Below are positions 25,897 to 34,199 of a DNA stretch of 41,535 bases, piece after piece (the stretch's first letter is position 1; every line of letters starts with the position of its first letter). Source of the stretch: Clostridium puniceum (lineage in GTDB: Bacteria; Bacillota; Clostridia; Clostridiales; Clostridiaceae); the NCBI RefSeq assembly GCF_002006345.1, contig NZ_LZZM01000195.1, positions 1 through 41,535 on the forward strand. The letters are read 5' to 3'. A program made the translations under genes and the position numbers. The notes under the pieces were generated by a model. It made no database searches and was not told the origin of the DNA. It saw nothing but the letters and a program-made list of their open reading frames with translations.

Positions 25897-26958
25897 TTGA
25901 AAAACGAATTAATCAAGGTTTTTCAAGTTGCCACAGTGTTTATTGGTACAATTGTTGGTGCTGGACTTGCCTCAGGAAAAGAGATTACAGAATTCTTCAC
26001 TAAGTATGGAATAAATAGTTTTCTAGGCATTATAGCTTGTGGAACTTTCTATATTATAATGAGCTCTATAATCTCAAAAATAAGTATTGATTACAATCTT
26101 AATTCATATAGTGATGTTATAAATATAATAAGTCCTAACATATTAGGAAAATTTACTGGCTTTATAACTACTTTTTTTCTTATTTCCAGTTCCTCAATAA
26201 TACTCGCTGGAAGTGGGGCTTTAATTCATCAGTTTTTTGGAATACCTAAAATACTAGGTTCATTAATAATGATTTCAATTGCAATATTCTTTCTGCTTCG
26301 TGGCACTGAAGGTCTAATTGAAGTAAATTCCTTTATTGTTCCAGGATTAATTGGAACACTTACTCTGATTACGGCTTTATATTTTTCATTTTGTAAAGAT
26401 ACTATTTCCTTTAGTAATATATCTAATTTTCAGTCACATAAATCTGGTCTTGCTATTTCAACAATATTATATGCAGGATATAATACACTTTCTGCTTCAG
26501 GAGTTTTAGTTCCACTTAGCACTCAAATGAAAAAAACTAAAACCATGATTATTGGAGTAGTAACTGGTGCTATTGGACTAACTATACTTTGCTTAATGAT
26601 AAATTTGTTATTAACAGTTAATCAACCATATATATATAACTATGAAATTCCATTGCTTTTTGTAGCAAATAGGTTTGGTAATATTATTCAAGCGTTACTA
26701 CTTGTAATAATATGGTTGGAAATGTTCTCCACTGAAGTTTCTGATGTATATTCAATAAGTAAGACCTTAGAACAATCCTTTAATATTAAATTCAAAAAAG
26801 CTATATTTATAGTTTTAGGTACTGCTCTTTTAATTTCTCAATTGGGATTTGGTAATCTTATAACAAAGTTATATCCTATGTTCGGATTGTTGAGTTTAAT
26901 TTTTATATCTCAATGTATAATATTCTTTTGTAAACATAAGATATATGAAAAAAAATGA
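25897..26958 (+). CDS. YkvI-like polytopic membrane protein
   Basis: A 353-residue protein with about ten hydrophobic segments, related to the YkvI group near the amino-acid-permease (APC/SSS-like) fold. The first segment is VFQVATVFIGTIVGAGLASGKE, whose GAGLASG glycine-rich break is typical of such transporters. The start is TTG at 25897, with GGAGGAGG spaced eight bases before. The substrate is unknown. It is a single gene followed by a strong hairpin. Confidence 0.82.
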   Translation: MKNELIKVFQVATVFIGTIVGAGLASGKEITEFFTKYGINSFLGIIACGTFYIIMSSIISKISIDYNLNSYSDVINIISPNILGKFTGFITTFFLISSSSIILAGSGALIHQFFGIPKILGSLIMISIAIFFLLRGTEGLIEVNSFIVPGLIGTLTLITALYFSFCKDTISFSNISNFQSHKSGLAISTILYAGYNTLSASGVLVPLSTQMKKTKTMIIGVVTGAIGLTILCLMINLLLTVNQPYIYNYEIPLLFVANRFGNIIQALLLVIIWLEMFSTEVSDVYSISKTLEQSFNIKFKKAIFIVLGTALLISQLGFGNLITKLYPMFGLLSLIFISQCIIFFCKHKIYEKK

Positions 26959-26964
26959 CCTGGA

Positions 26965-27007
26965 ACTAAATAGATTAAGCTTTTACACAAATATTAATCT
27001 ATTTAGT
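26965..27007 (+). terminator. Hairpin after the YkvI-like gene
   Basis: ACTAAATAGATTAA (26965-26978) pairs perfectly with TTAATCTATTTAGT (26994-27007) around a 15-base loop. The tail ACTTCTATAAT is only weakly T-rich, so termination is likely but not certain. Confidence 0.6.
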
Positions 27008-27155
27008 ACTTCTATAATCTGCATATTTTCTAAATTAACCATAAAAATCAAAAATACTTAACCTAATACTATTTAATTATATGAAGACCTCTATTTAATC
27101 TATTAGTAACTATAAGATTAAATGTAATTTCAGCAGTTACTAAAATAGAATAGTA

Positions 27156-27188
27156 TTGACAAAGTATAGAATACGTTTTATTATACTT
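27156..27188 (+). promoter_or_regulatory. Promoter and possible operator of the second marR gene
   Basis: TTGACA (27156-27161) and TATTAT (27179-27184) are 17 bases apart. AAGTATA (27162-27168) and its inverse TATACTT (27182-27188) lie between and over these boxes, suggesting autorepression. Confidence 0.6.
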
Positions 27189-27223
27189 ACAGTTCATATA
27201 TGGAATAATTTAGAGGTGAAAAC

Positions 27224-27655
27224 ATGTCAAACGATTTATTACGCAATATCTATATGAAAATTAGACATATCAATGATGCTTCAGTTAATAAATTCGTTAA
27301 CTCTACTTCAGGATATAATGCCACAGGAGTTCAATTTGGGGTTCTAAAGAATATACCACTTGAAGGCAGTATTACTATGTCTGAATTAAAAGATAAAGTA
27401 AGATGTGTTGCAAGCAACATGACAACAATAATTAGACGGATGGAAAAACAAGAGCTTGTAGTAACTTTTAAAAATTCTGCTGATAAACGACAAACATTGG
27501 TTTCTATAACGCAAAAAGGTATTGATGTTAGAAATACAATGGATATTGCGTATAAAAGTTTCTTATTTGGTATGTATGGAGTTTTGAATCATGAAGAACA
27601 AAATATATTAAATAATTTACTTACAAAAATAGAAGAAAACCTTAATGAAAAATAA
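27224..27655 (+). CDS. MarR family transcriptional regulator (orphan)
   Basis: A 143-residue winged-helix protein. The recognition region is MSELKDKVRCVASNMTTIIR with a wing at FKNSADKRQTLVSITQKG. It has a single cysteine in the helix-turn-helix. RBS GAGGTG precedes the ATG. It has its own promoter and a terminator overlapping its stop codon, so it is monocistronic; its target is unknown, with the downstream radical SAM gene the nearest co-directional candidate. Confidence 0.9.
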   Translation: MSNDLLRNIYMKIRHINDASVNKFVNSTSGYNATGVQFGVLKNIPLEGSITMSELKDKVRCVASNMTTIIRRMEKQELVVTFKNSADKRQTLVSITQKGIDVRNTMDIAYKSFLFGMYGVLNHEEQNILNNLLTKIEENLNEK

Positions 27656-27667
27656 GGTTTTCTTTTT
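27634..27667 (+). terminator. Terminator overlapping the marR stop codon
   Basis: AGAAAACCTTA (27634-27644) pairs with TAAGGTTTTCT (27653-27663), followed by TTTT. The TAA stop (27653-27655) is the first triplet of the right arm, so the last codons form the left arm. Confidence 0.85.
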
Positions 27668-27799
27668 ATGCTCATGGTATTTTAGGTGTATTTATTACTT
27701 TAAAAGAAGAAGATACTTTGAAAGTTTCACCCAAACCAACTGTATAATAGGTTTGTAAGAAATATGATTCTTTTTTATAATATAAAGTACAAATTTCTT

Positions 27800-27827
27800 A
27801 TATAAAAGAATTTTAATTCTTTTATAT
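27800..27827. repeat. 28-bp palindrome upstream of the radical SAM gene
   Basis: ATATAAAAGAATT is followed by TT and then AATTCTTTTATAT, giving a perfect inverted repeat about 105 bases before the gene. It has no T-run and may be a regulatory site or a chance AT palindrome. Confidence 0.35.
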
Positions 27828-27932
27828 TGCATGTGTTATAATTTATTTGGATATATTACATATATAATTTATAGGATAACTTAAATACCTTAATATAGTG
27901 TATTTTATGCCATATATAAAGGAGTTAATTAT

Positions 27933-28943
27933 ATGGAATTTTCAATTAACAAAACAGAAAATAATATCTTAAATATGCTTAATGAATGTAAACTTTGCAA
28001 CAGAAATTGTAAAGTCAACAGAAATGATAATCAAATAGGATTTTGTAACGCTTCAAATACAGTAAGAGTTGCCAGAGCTTCTTTACATCTTTGGGAAGAA
28101 CCACCTATCTCTCAAGGCAATGGTTCTGGTACTGTGTTCTTTTCTCATTGCAATTTGAAATGTGTATTTTGCCAAAATCATGATATAAGTCAAGGAACCG
28201 AAGAAAATATTTCTTATGACTATAATTCAAAAAATCTAAAAGTTGAAAATTCAGCAAATAAGTCCTCCGTTACTGGTACTCAAGTATCCATTAAAAGACT
28301 TTCTGAAATCTTTTTAGAACTTCAAGAAAAAGGAGCAAATAATGTTAATTTAGTAACTCCAACACATTACGTTCCTCAAATAATAGAAGCACTAAAAATA
28401 GCAAAAAAAAATAAATTAAGAATACCTATTCTTTATAACACAAATGGCTATGATTCTATCAAAACCATTAAATCACTAAATGGATATATTGATGTTTATT
28501 TGCCGGATTTCAAATATTTTAATGATAAATATGCAATTGAGTATTCCAAGGTAAGTGACTATGCTTCTAATACTATAAAAGTAATTGATGAGATGCTAAG
28601 TCAAGTTGGACAGCCTAAATTTGATTCCAATGGTCATATGATTAAAGGAGTTATTGTAAGACACTTAATGCTTCCAGGACTTCTTTTTGATTCCAAAAAG
28701 GTAATTGATCTTATTTACAATAGATATAGTGATAATATTTATATAAGTTTAATGAATCAATATGTACCTATGTTTAAAGCTTGTGATTACCCTAAAATAG
28801 ATAAACCACTTAATCCCAAACACTATGATAGTCTTATTAATTATGCAGTAGAACTTGGAATTACAAATGGCTTCATTCAAGATGAAGGTGCTAATACATC
28901 TGATTTTATTCCTAACTTTAATTTAGAAGGTGTGATTAGATAA
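27933..28943 (+). CDS. PflA/PflX-like radical SAM protein
   Basis: A 336-residue radical SAM protein of the COG1313 group, annotated as putative pyruvate formate-lyase activating enzyme. The [4Fe-4S] motif is C73-x3-C77-x2-C80 (CNLKCVFC). Four extra cysteines near the N-terminus (C19, C22, C26, C38) could hold a second metal or cluster. Between the motif and VSIKRLSEIFLELQ lies a polar stretch of about 30 residues (88-118) that looks like an insertion. GGAG precedes the ATG. No glycyl radical enzyme is encoded nearby, so the pyruvate formate-lyase role is doubtful. Confidence 0.85.
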   Translation: MEFSINKTENNILNMLNECKLCNRNCKVNRNDNQIGFCNASNTVRVARASLHLWEEPPISQGNGSGTVFFSHCNLKCVFCQNHDISQGTEENISYDYNSKNLKVENSANKSSVTGTQVSIKRLSEIFLELQEKGANNVNLVTPTHYVPQIIEALKIAKKNKLRIPILYNTNGYDSIKTIKSLNGYIDVYLPDFKYFNDKYAIEYSKVSDYASNTIKVIDEMLSQVGQPKFDSNGHMIKGVIVRHLMLPGLLFDSKKVIDLIYNRYSDNIYISLMNQYVPMFKACDYPKIDKPLNPKHYDSLINYAVELGITNGFIQDEGANTSDFIPNFNLEGVIR

Positions 28944-28955
28944 ACTATTTCTAAC

Positions 28956-28995
28956 TTACTTGGAACAAACTATATGTTAAGTTTGTTCCAAGTAA
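28956..28995 (+). terminator. Strong hairpin after the radical SAM gene
   Basis: TTACTTGGAACAAAC (28956-28970) pairs perfectly with GTTTGTTCCAAGTAA (28981-28995). No T-run follows, so it may stabilise the 3' end rather than act as a classic terminator. A smaller CGGAA/TTCCG hairpin follows at about 28998-29020. Confidence 0.5.
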
Positions 28996-29127
28996 ATCGG
29001 AAATATATTCCTTTATTCCGAAATTTATTCATCCAACTGAAACTGGAGTCTCTATTCTAATTAAAATTTAATCATTTATGCCTCCCTTAAAAATAGATTT
29101 ATTTTACACTAATATGAAATTTCAAAA

Positions 29128-31014
29128 TTAATAATAAAATTTAGGTATTTTTCGCTTATTGTCTAAACCAGGTATAATTGGAGGTATAAATTCATTACCT
29201 GTCCTTATAGTTTGTGTCTCACAATTCTTTATAAGTTCTGTTGTTGTTCTAAAAAACATCTCTTCTTCATATTTTCTGGTAAAAATAGCATTTAAATCTG
29301 ATTCAAGTAAAATTAAACTATTAAATACACATATTTCTCCATATCCCCATACTGGATTTGGATATGTTATATCACTTCGTCTCCTCCTTGCACCTCTTAC
29401 TAAGTAATATTTTAATCTTTGTCCAAAAAGATAAGGATCTTTTCCTTGTATTATTCCCCACTCCATCATTAATGCACATATTCCAGCTACTTGTGGCGCT
29501 GCCATTGATGTACCTGTTTTATTATCATAACCACCATTAGGCGCTGGTCCAGCTATATCTTCTCCAGGTGCAACTAAATCAGGTCTTACAGCATTTTGCC
29601 ACAGCTGTTCGCCCCTGCCACTAAAGGATGAAATATTATCCGTTCTATAGTTATAGCTTCCAACTGCAATTATATTATCTACTGTTGCAGGAATCCCTAA
29701 AGTGTTAAATTGATTAGGTTCTAAAAATCTTGTACCAGGATTAAGTCCCTCTAATACAGGAAGCCATATTGAATATTTTCCTTCGTATTCATTTAAAACA
29801 TTTATTTCTAAAGTCCATACACCTTGAACAAGGTACTCAGCTCTAGCTGAAAGAATTATTTTTATTTCACTATTCAACTCAAATGGTTTTGCTCCAGATA
29901 TATATATATCATATCTATCTCTTCCTACAGCACCTTGAATATATCCTTCCTGTATTACAACACTTCCACTACTTTGACCTGTTGGGCTTATTATATTAAT
30001 TGATATATTAGGTAAAATTGATTTATATAAATTCATAACAATTGATTTTTCATCACTTGATATATTAAAGATTTCTCTTTGTGTTTTGTTTAATTCACCT
30101 CCAACATGATGACCTGCATCGCCTTCATTCCCAGCAGCAATTACAATAGAAACTCTTTCCAAATTAGCTATCGTTCTAATGTACTGCTCTAATAAACTGC
30201 TTCCATTATGGCCTCCATCATTTGTACTCAAACTAATATTAATAACTAAAGGCATATTAAGTTCTTTACTTCTGTCTAATAAAAACTTAATTCCCTGCAT
30301 TATTTGAGAACTTAACACAGTTACTCCTCTCGCTGCCTTTACCATTGCTATAGAAGCATTAGGTGCTGCTCCCTTATACTGTTCATTTATATTTCCACCA
30401 GCTGCTGCAATTCCTGCTACATGAGTTCCATGTCCCGTATTATCAATTGATGGAATTATTGAATATGGATTATTAGACTTTATTGCATCATTTATCATTT
30501 GCTTATTATAAATATTACCTCCTGTACTTAAATCATAAATATACTCTATTCTTGTGTTCCCCGTATTATCCATAAATGCTGGATGCGTATAATCTATTCC
30601 TGAATCTACAAATCCAATTAGAACTCCTTGCCCTGAAACACCAAAATTAGGAGGTAATTCAAGTATACAAGAGGCCCTATTACTTTCTCTATCCTGTTCA
30701 TATAAGTTTTTAGGTAATTCTATATATTGAATAGTGTTACTTAACGATAAATCCTGCAATTTGTTTATAGGTATCTCAACAATTGCAAAACTATACCCTA
30801 AATCTTGAAACTTTCCTCCTAATCCTTCAATAAATATCCTTGTTTGTTCTGGAGTATCTCTATATAAAATAACTAGTTGTACATTATTATTTCCCTCTAC
30901 ATTTAATTTATAGCCCAATTCATCTAATATTGCTTTGGGTACATTTGTTAACAAACCAATAGACGCATCTACTTTTGAAGTTACTTGCCTTTTAAAATTA
31001 GCTATAAGAACCAA
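29128..31014 (-). CDS. Subtilisin-like serine protease (S8; Csp-like)
   Basis: A 628-residue S8 peptidase with the full catalytic triad: D137 (GFVDSGIDYTHP), H195 (NTGHGTHVAGIAA) and S503 (GTSMAAPQVAG), plus oxyanion N296 (AAGNEGD). An N-terminal region of about 120 residues precedes the catalytic domain; an inserted beta-rich region lies at about 320-440. Layout and lack of a signal peptide recall clostridial Csp germination proteases, which activate SleC, but no sleC or other csp gene is in the window. The start is uncertain: TTG at 31014 directly abuts AGGAG, no ATG or GTG occurs early, and an in-frame stop lies just upstream. Confidence 0.85.
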   Translation of the reverse strand: MVLIANFKRQVTSKVDASIGLLTNVPKAILDELGYKLNVEGNNNVQLVILYRDTPEQTRIFIEGLGGKFQDLGYSFAIVEIPINKLQDLSLSNTIQYIELPKNLYEQDRESNRASCILELPPNFGVSGQGVLIGFVDSGIDYTHPAFMDNTGNTRIEYIYDLSTGGNIYNKQMINDAIKSNNPYSIIPSIDNTGHGTHVAGIAAAGGNINEQYKGAAPNASIAMVKAARGVTVLSSQIMQGIKFLLDRSKELNMPLVINISLSTNDGGHNGSSLLEQYIRTIANLERVSIVIAAGNEGDAGHHVGGELNKTQREIFNISSDEKSIVMNLYKSILPNISINIISPTGQSSGSVVIQEGYIQGAVGRDRYDIYISGAKPFELNSEIKIILSARAEYLVQGVWTLEINVLNEYEGKYSIWLPVLEGLNPGTRFLEPNQFNTLGIPATVDNIIAVGSYNYRTDNISSFSGRGEQLWQNAVRPDLVAPGEDIAGPAPNGGYDNKTGTSMAAPQVAGICALMMEWGIIQGKDPYLFGQRLKYYLVRGARRRRSDITYPNPVWGYGEICVFNSLILLESDLNAIFTRKYEEEMFFRTTTELIKNCETQTIRTGNEFIPPIIPGLDNKRKIPKFYY

Positions 31015-31070
31015 CTCCTAAATAACTATACACATATATACTATGCAATTAAATATCTATATGTAACAAA

Positions 31071-31107
31071 AATAGAGACTAATTGGACTAACCAATCAAT
31101 CTCTATT
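31071..31107 (-). terminator. Terminator after the XRE regulator gene
   Basis: AATAGAGA (31071-31078) pairs with TCTCTATT (31100-31107), with inner ATTGG/CCAAT, and on the minus strand it is followed by TTTG after the stem's own T-run. Confidence 0.8.
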
Positions 31108-31154
31108 CATATTGCATATTATTAAGATATAAAAATCATCTTAAATAATATTTA

Positions 31155-31823
31155 CTATAATTTAATTTCAACTCTCTCTAATTTAGCAATTACATCTATT
31201 TCTTTTAACTCCATAGTTTCAGTAATTAAGCTTCCTGCATTACTAACTAAAAGCACCTTAGAATTTCCTAAAACTTTTACTTGTCTTATCTTTCTATTTC
31301 CTTTATAGTCAATTAAGAAAAAGCCATTATTATTTACTTCTTTTACACTATGTGAAAAAGCAATATCACCTTTTAGCATTCTAAAACCAGTCATTTCATC
31401 ATCTTCTATTTCCAAATAAAATACCTTATCTTGTGGATAATCTTCTATTTTATTCGAATGAATTGGCATCTCTTTAGATCCTTTTTTCGTTGATAATGAA
31501 TAATTATATATTGGAACACTTCTAAGTACCGATGAAAATGCATCTGTCCATACTTCTGAGCTTTCTACATTTCTCTTAGGGACTTCCTTTAATGTCTTTC
31601 TTTCTTCCATCAATTGCTCATCTGTAACAACCATACTTATATCATTCAAATCAGCTTTTAGTACTTTAGCTGCTTTATCTATAAATGATTCAGGGGCAAC
31701 TTTTCTTCCAATTTCTACTTCATTTAAGTATTTTTCTGCTACTCCAAGCTTCTTCGCTAAAGCCTTAACTGTCATGCCACTTTTTTCTCTAGCCTGCTTT
31801 ATATTTTCTCCTACACGACTCAC
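31155..31823 (-). CDS. XRE regulator with LexA/S24-like C-terminal domain
   Basis: A 222-residue protein with an N-terminal helix-turn-helix (GENIKQAREKSGMTVKALAK, then KLGVAEKYLNEVE) and a C-terminal domain shaped like S24 peptidases. At the position where LexA has its catalytic serine the sequence reads EDDEMTGF, with glutamate instead, so self-cleavage is unlikely. The GTG at 31823 is preferred because GGGGAG precedes it by eight bases and it leaves one base after the DUF3783 stop; an upstream in-frame start (31871) would overlap that gene by 47 bases. It forms an operon with the DUF3783 gene. Targets are unknown. Confidence 0.8.
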   Translation of the reverse strand: MSRVGENIKQAREKSGMTVKALAKKLGVAEKYLNEVEIGRKVAPESFIDKAAKVLKADLNDISMVVTDEQLMEERKTLKEVPKRNVESSEVWTDAFSSVLRSVPIYNYSLSTKKGSKEMPIHSNKIEDYPQDKVFYLEIEDDEMTGFRMLKGDIAFSHSVKEVNNNGFFLIDYKGNRKIRQVKVLGNSKVLLVSNAGSLITETMELKEIDVIAKLERVEIKL

Positions 31824-31824
31824 T

Positions 31825-32196
31825 TTACTTTCTCCCCTTTTGTTGTGCTTCAAACCATTCTCTTTCTTCAACTAAATGTTCTAATAAATATTTAAAGGTC
31901 CATTTATAGTTTTGAGCTGTAGATACAGCTAATACTCCACCTTTAACAAAACCTCTAATATATCTAATAGTAACTTTTAATTGTTCATCTTTAAAGCCAT
32001 TAAAAATAAGTGCCTTTTCATTTAATGGCAGCTCATAATATGAATCTTCATTGATCTTCTCACATATTATATCTTCAATCTTCATCAAGCCCATATTATT
32101 ATTTATTTCTATTACCTTGATATTTTGACTTTCTACCTTTTCAATTTCATCTGGTTTTAATCCATATACTAATATACATTTATTATTTATAGCCAT
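31825..32196 (-). CDS. DUF3783 domain protein
   Basis: A 123-residue soluble protein of the DUF3783 family: CILVYGLKPDEIEKVE at the start, and a C-terminal part VLAVSTAQNYKWTFKYLLEH that is highly characteristic. It occurs in Firmicutes and has no known biochemical role. It is immediately upstream of an XRE/LexA-like regulator with one base between, so the two are co-translated. A possible anti-repressor or partner role is inference. Confidence 0.85.
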   Translation of the reverse strand: MAINNKCILVYGLKPDEIEKVESQNIKVIEINNNMGLMKIEDIICEKINEDSYYELPLNEKALIFNGFKDEQLKVTIRYIRGFVKGGVLAVSTAQNYKWTFKYLLEHLVEEREWFEAQQKGRK

Positions 32197-32309
32197 TTAA
32201 GACACCTCTTTTCCATTTACTTTATTATATATGACCTTTTATTAAATACTTATTTTTTATGATTTATAAGCAACTTATTTATATGGTCTGTTTAAAATTA
32301 AAATCTATT

Positions 32310-32834
32310 CTATTCTTCAATTATTTCTGGTTCTGTAATTTCCTCACCTTGAGTATCTACTGTAATACTTTTAATAACTTGATCTTCATAAGGTCTATCT
32401 GCTCTATCAGTCTTTTGAGCAACAATTTTATCTGCTACTTCCATTCCTTCAATAACTTTACCAAACGATGCATATTGTCCATCTAAATGTGGAGAATCTG
32501 CAACCATAATAAAGAATTGACTTCCTGCTGAATCTGGGTGCATAGATCTAGCCATTGATAATACACCTTTTGAATGTTTTAATGTATTTTTAAAACCATT
32601 ATTTGTAAATTCTCCCTTTATAGAATAACCAGGTCCACCCATTCCACTACCTTCTGGACATCCTCCTTGAATCATAAATCCTGGAATAACTCTGTGGAAT
32701 ATTAATCCATCATAAAAACCTCTATTTATTAAATCTACAAAATTCTTTACTGTGTTTGGTGCTATTTCAGGATATAATTCAGCCTTAATAACCCCGCCAT
32801 TTTCCATAGTCATTGTAATAATTGGATTCTTCAT
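32310..32834 (-). CDS. Peptidyl-prolyl cis-trans isomerase, cyclophilin type
   Basis: A 174-residue cytoplasmic cyclophilin, helping protein folding by isomerising prolyl bonds. Motifs are FHRVIPGFMIQGG, MARSMHPDSAGSQFFIM and YASFGKVIEGM, which carry the active-site R, F, Q and F positions. An acidic tail (EEITEPEIIEE) follows. Only 99 bases separate it from murI upstream. Confidence 0.95.
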   Translation of the reverse strand: MKNPIITMTMENGGVIKAELYPEIAPNTVKNFVDLINRGFYDGLIFHRVIPGFMIQGGCPEGSGMGGPGYSIKGEFTNNGFKNTLKHSKGVLSMARSMHPDSAGSQFFIMVADSPHLDGQYASFGKVIEGMEVADKIVAQKTDRADRPYEDQVIKSITVDTQGEEITEPEIIEE

Positions 32835-32933
32835 TTTTTAATTTCTCCTCTCGATATCAGTCTTAAATAATATTATTATCTAAAATATAAATTTAAATTC
32901 ATTATTTATGTCTTCATAAACTTTAAATAATAC

Positions 32934-33722
32934 CTATATTTTTATATTAATTAGATTATAACAGAAATCTATAATTTTATTATCATTTATAGAATTATAA
33001 ATTTCTATATTTCCTTTTTCTTTTGAATCATTTATCAAATCTTTTTCTATTAACTTTCTTTCTAATTCATAAGAAGTACCAAGTCCACCATCAATAAGAG
33101 GTACATGATCTCCTATAACATTAGCTAGTGGCTTCTTTACAAAAGGATAATGAGTACATCCCAAAACAACTGATGCTATATCATCAGTTAAGTAATCTTT
33201 GAACTTTTCCCTTAAATATCCTTCTAATTTTTCTCCGTCTAATACTCCTTGCTCTATAAATTCTACAAGACCTGCACAAGGTAATGATTCTATACAAGAT
33301 TCATCTTTATATTTCTCCATTAAGAGCTTAAATTTCTTCTCTCTTAACGTCATTGGTGTTGCCATTATTATTATTTTACCTTTTCTACTTAACTTAACAG
33401 CAGGCTTTAATGCTGGTTCTATACCAATTACAATTAATTTCTTATATTTGCTTCTAACTTCCTCAATTGCAGCACTAGTTGCAGTATTGCAAGCTACTAC
33501 AATTGCTTTAACATTTTTATCTAATAAAAAATCTACTGCATTTAAAGTAAGATTTTTGACTTCCTTTAACTCCTTAGTTCCATAAGGAGCATTTTGAGAA
33601 TCTCCAAAATATATAAAATTTTCATTGGGCATGATAGAAATGGCTTCTCTCATTACGCTCAAACCACCTACCCCTGAATCAAAAAATCCTATAGGACTAT
33701 TTTTAATATTCAAAGTGTTCAC
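32934..33722 (-). CDS. murI: Glutamate racemase
   Basis: A 262-residue enzyme that makes D-glutamate for peptidoglycan. The two catalytic cysteines lie in [11 protein letters not shown] and [10 protein letters not shown], with substrate-binding [11 protein letters not shown] near the start. The start is unclear: GTG at 33722 has only a distant AGGA, whereas an in-frame TTG at 33713 lies ten bases after GGAG and would give the usual short N-terminus. It may share a transcript with the cyclophilin gene. Confidence 0.95.
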   Translation of the reverse strand: MNTLNIKNSPIGFFDSGVGGLSVMREAISIMPNENFIYFGDSQNAPYGTKELKEVKNLTLNAVDFLLDKNVKAIVVACNTATSAAIEEVRSKYKKLIVIGIEPALKPAVKLSRKGKIIIMATPMTLREKKFKLLMEKYKDESCIESLPCAGLVEFIEQGVLDGEKLEGYLREKFKDYLTDDIASVVLGCTHYPFVKKPLANVIGDHVPLIDGGLGTSYELERKLIEKDLINDSKEKGNIEIYNSINDNKIIDFCYNLINIKI

Positions 33723-33734
33723 ACTCCATCTTTC

Positions 33735-33816
33735 CTAAAATTAGACATATGAAAGAACATAACAAATCCATGGTGCGATGAGATGTTCTTATGGCAGCAT
33801 AGCTGCTCTTTTTTTA
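33735..33816 (+). ncRNA. Candidate structured RNA ending in a terminator
   Basis: AAGAACAT (from about 33752) pairs with ATGTTCTT about 20 bases later. Then GCAGC-ATA-GCTGC (33794-33806) is followed by TCTTTTTTT, a good plus-strand terminator with no gene upstream on that strand. The unpaired part includes ATCCATGGTGCGATGAG, richer in G+C than its surroundings. No clear promoter was found, so start and class are uncertain. Confidence 0.4.
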
Positions 33817-33825
33817 TGTGTATAT

Positions 33826-33908
33826 TTTTCTCCAGACTAGGAAGTATGTTTATCTTATAGTTAGGGCTACTAGCTGAACATGCTGATGAAGTCTGAAGGA
33901 AAATAGAT
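33826..33908. other. Second structured element before the HD-GYP gene
   Basis: CAGACT (about 33835) pairs with AGTCTG (about 33892), extended by TTTTCTC/GAAGGAAAA with one mismatch to about 13 bp. Inside, ATGTT pairs with AACAT around a region containing AGTTAGGGCTACTAGCT. It resembles a multi-stem RNA, but fits no riboswitch class I could recognise. Together with the element before it, it may be a dispersed intergenic repeat. Confidence 0.35.
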
Positions 33909-34116
33909 TGTTATTTCTTTAAATATGCCTCAAATATATAAAACAAAAATAACACATATATCTTACCTAATAAATATTTTATTACTTTATTTCCAATAAA
34001 TCTATACACAAATTATTTAAATCTAGTACAAAAAACTTATGGGCATAATTAATTGATAACTATTTAAGGTAATATATTATAAATTAGGTAAAATTCTTGC
34101 ATCTTTAATTGAACAC

Positions 34117-34145
34117 TTAACAATTTTTCGTCATTATAGTATAAT
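34117..34145 (+). promoter_or_regulatory. Promoter of the HD-GYP gene
   Basis: TTAACA (34117-34122) and TATAAT (34140-34145) are 17 bases apart, 55 bases before the ATG. From 33909 to 34116 the spacer is AT-rich with nothing recognised. Confidence 0.65.
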
Positions 34146-34199
34146 TATGCATTACATTTATGATATAATAGTTATTATTAATATAGTGAGGTAATTACT

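Noticed and set aside
33826..33908. Fluoride, c-di-GMP or other known riboswitch for the HD-GYP gene
   Set aside because: CTGATGA occurs as in fluoride riboswitches, but the conserved 5' part is missing, and no c-di-GMP motif is present.
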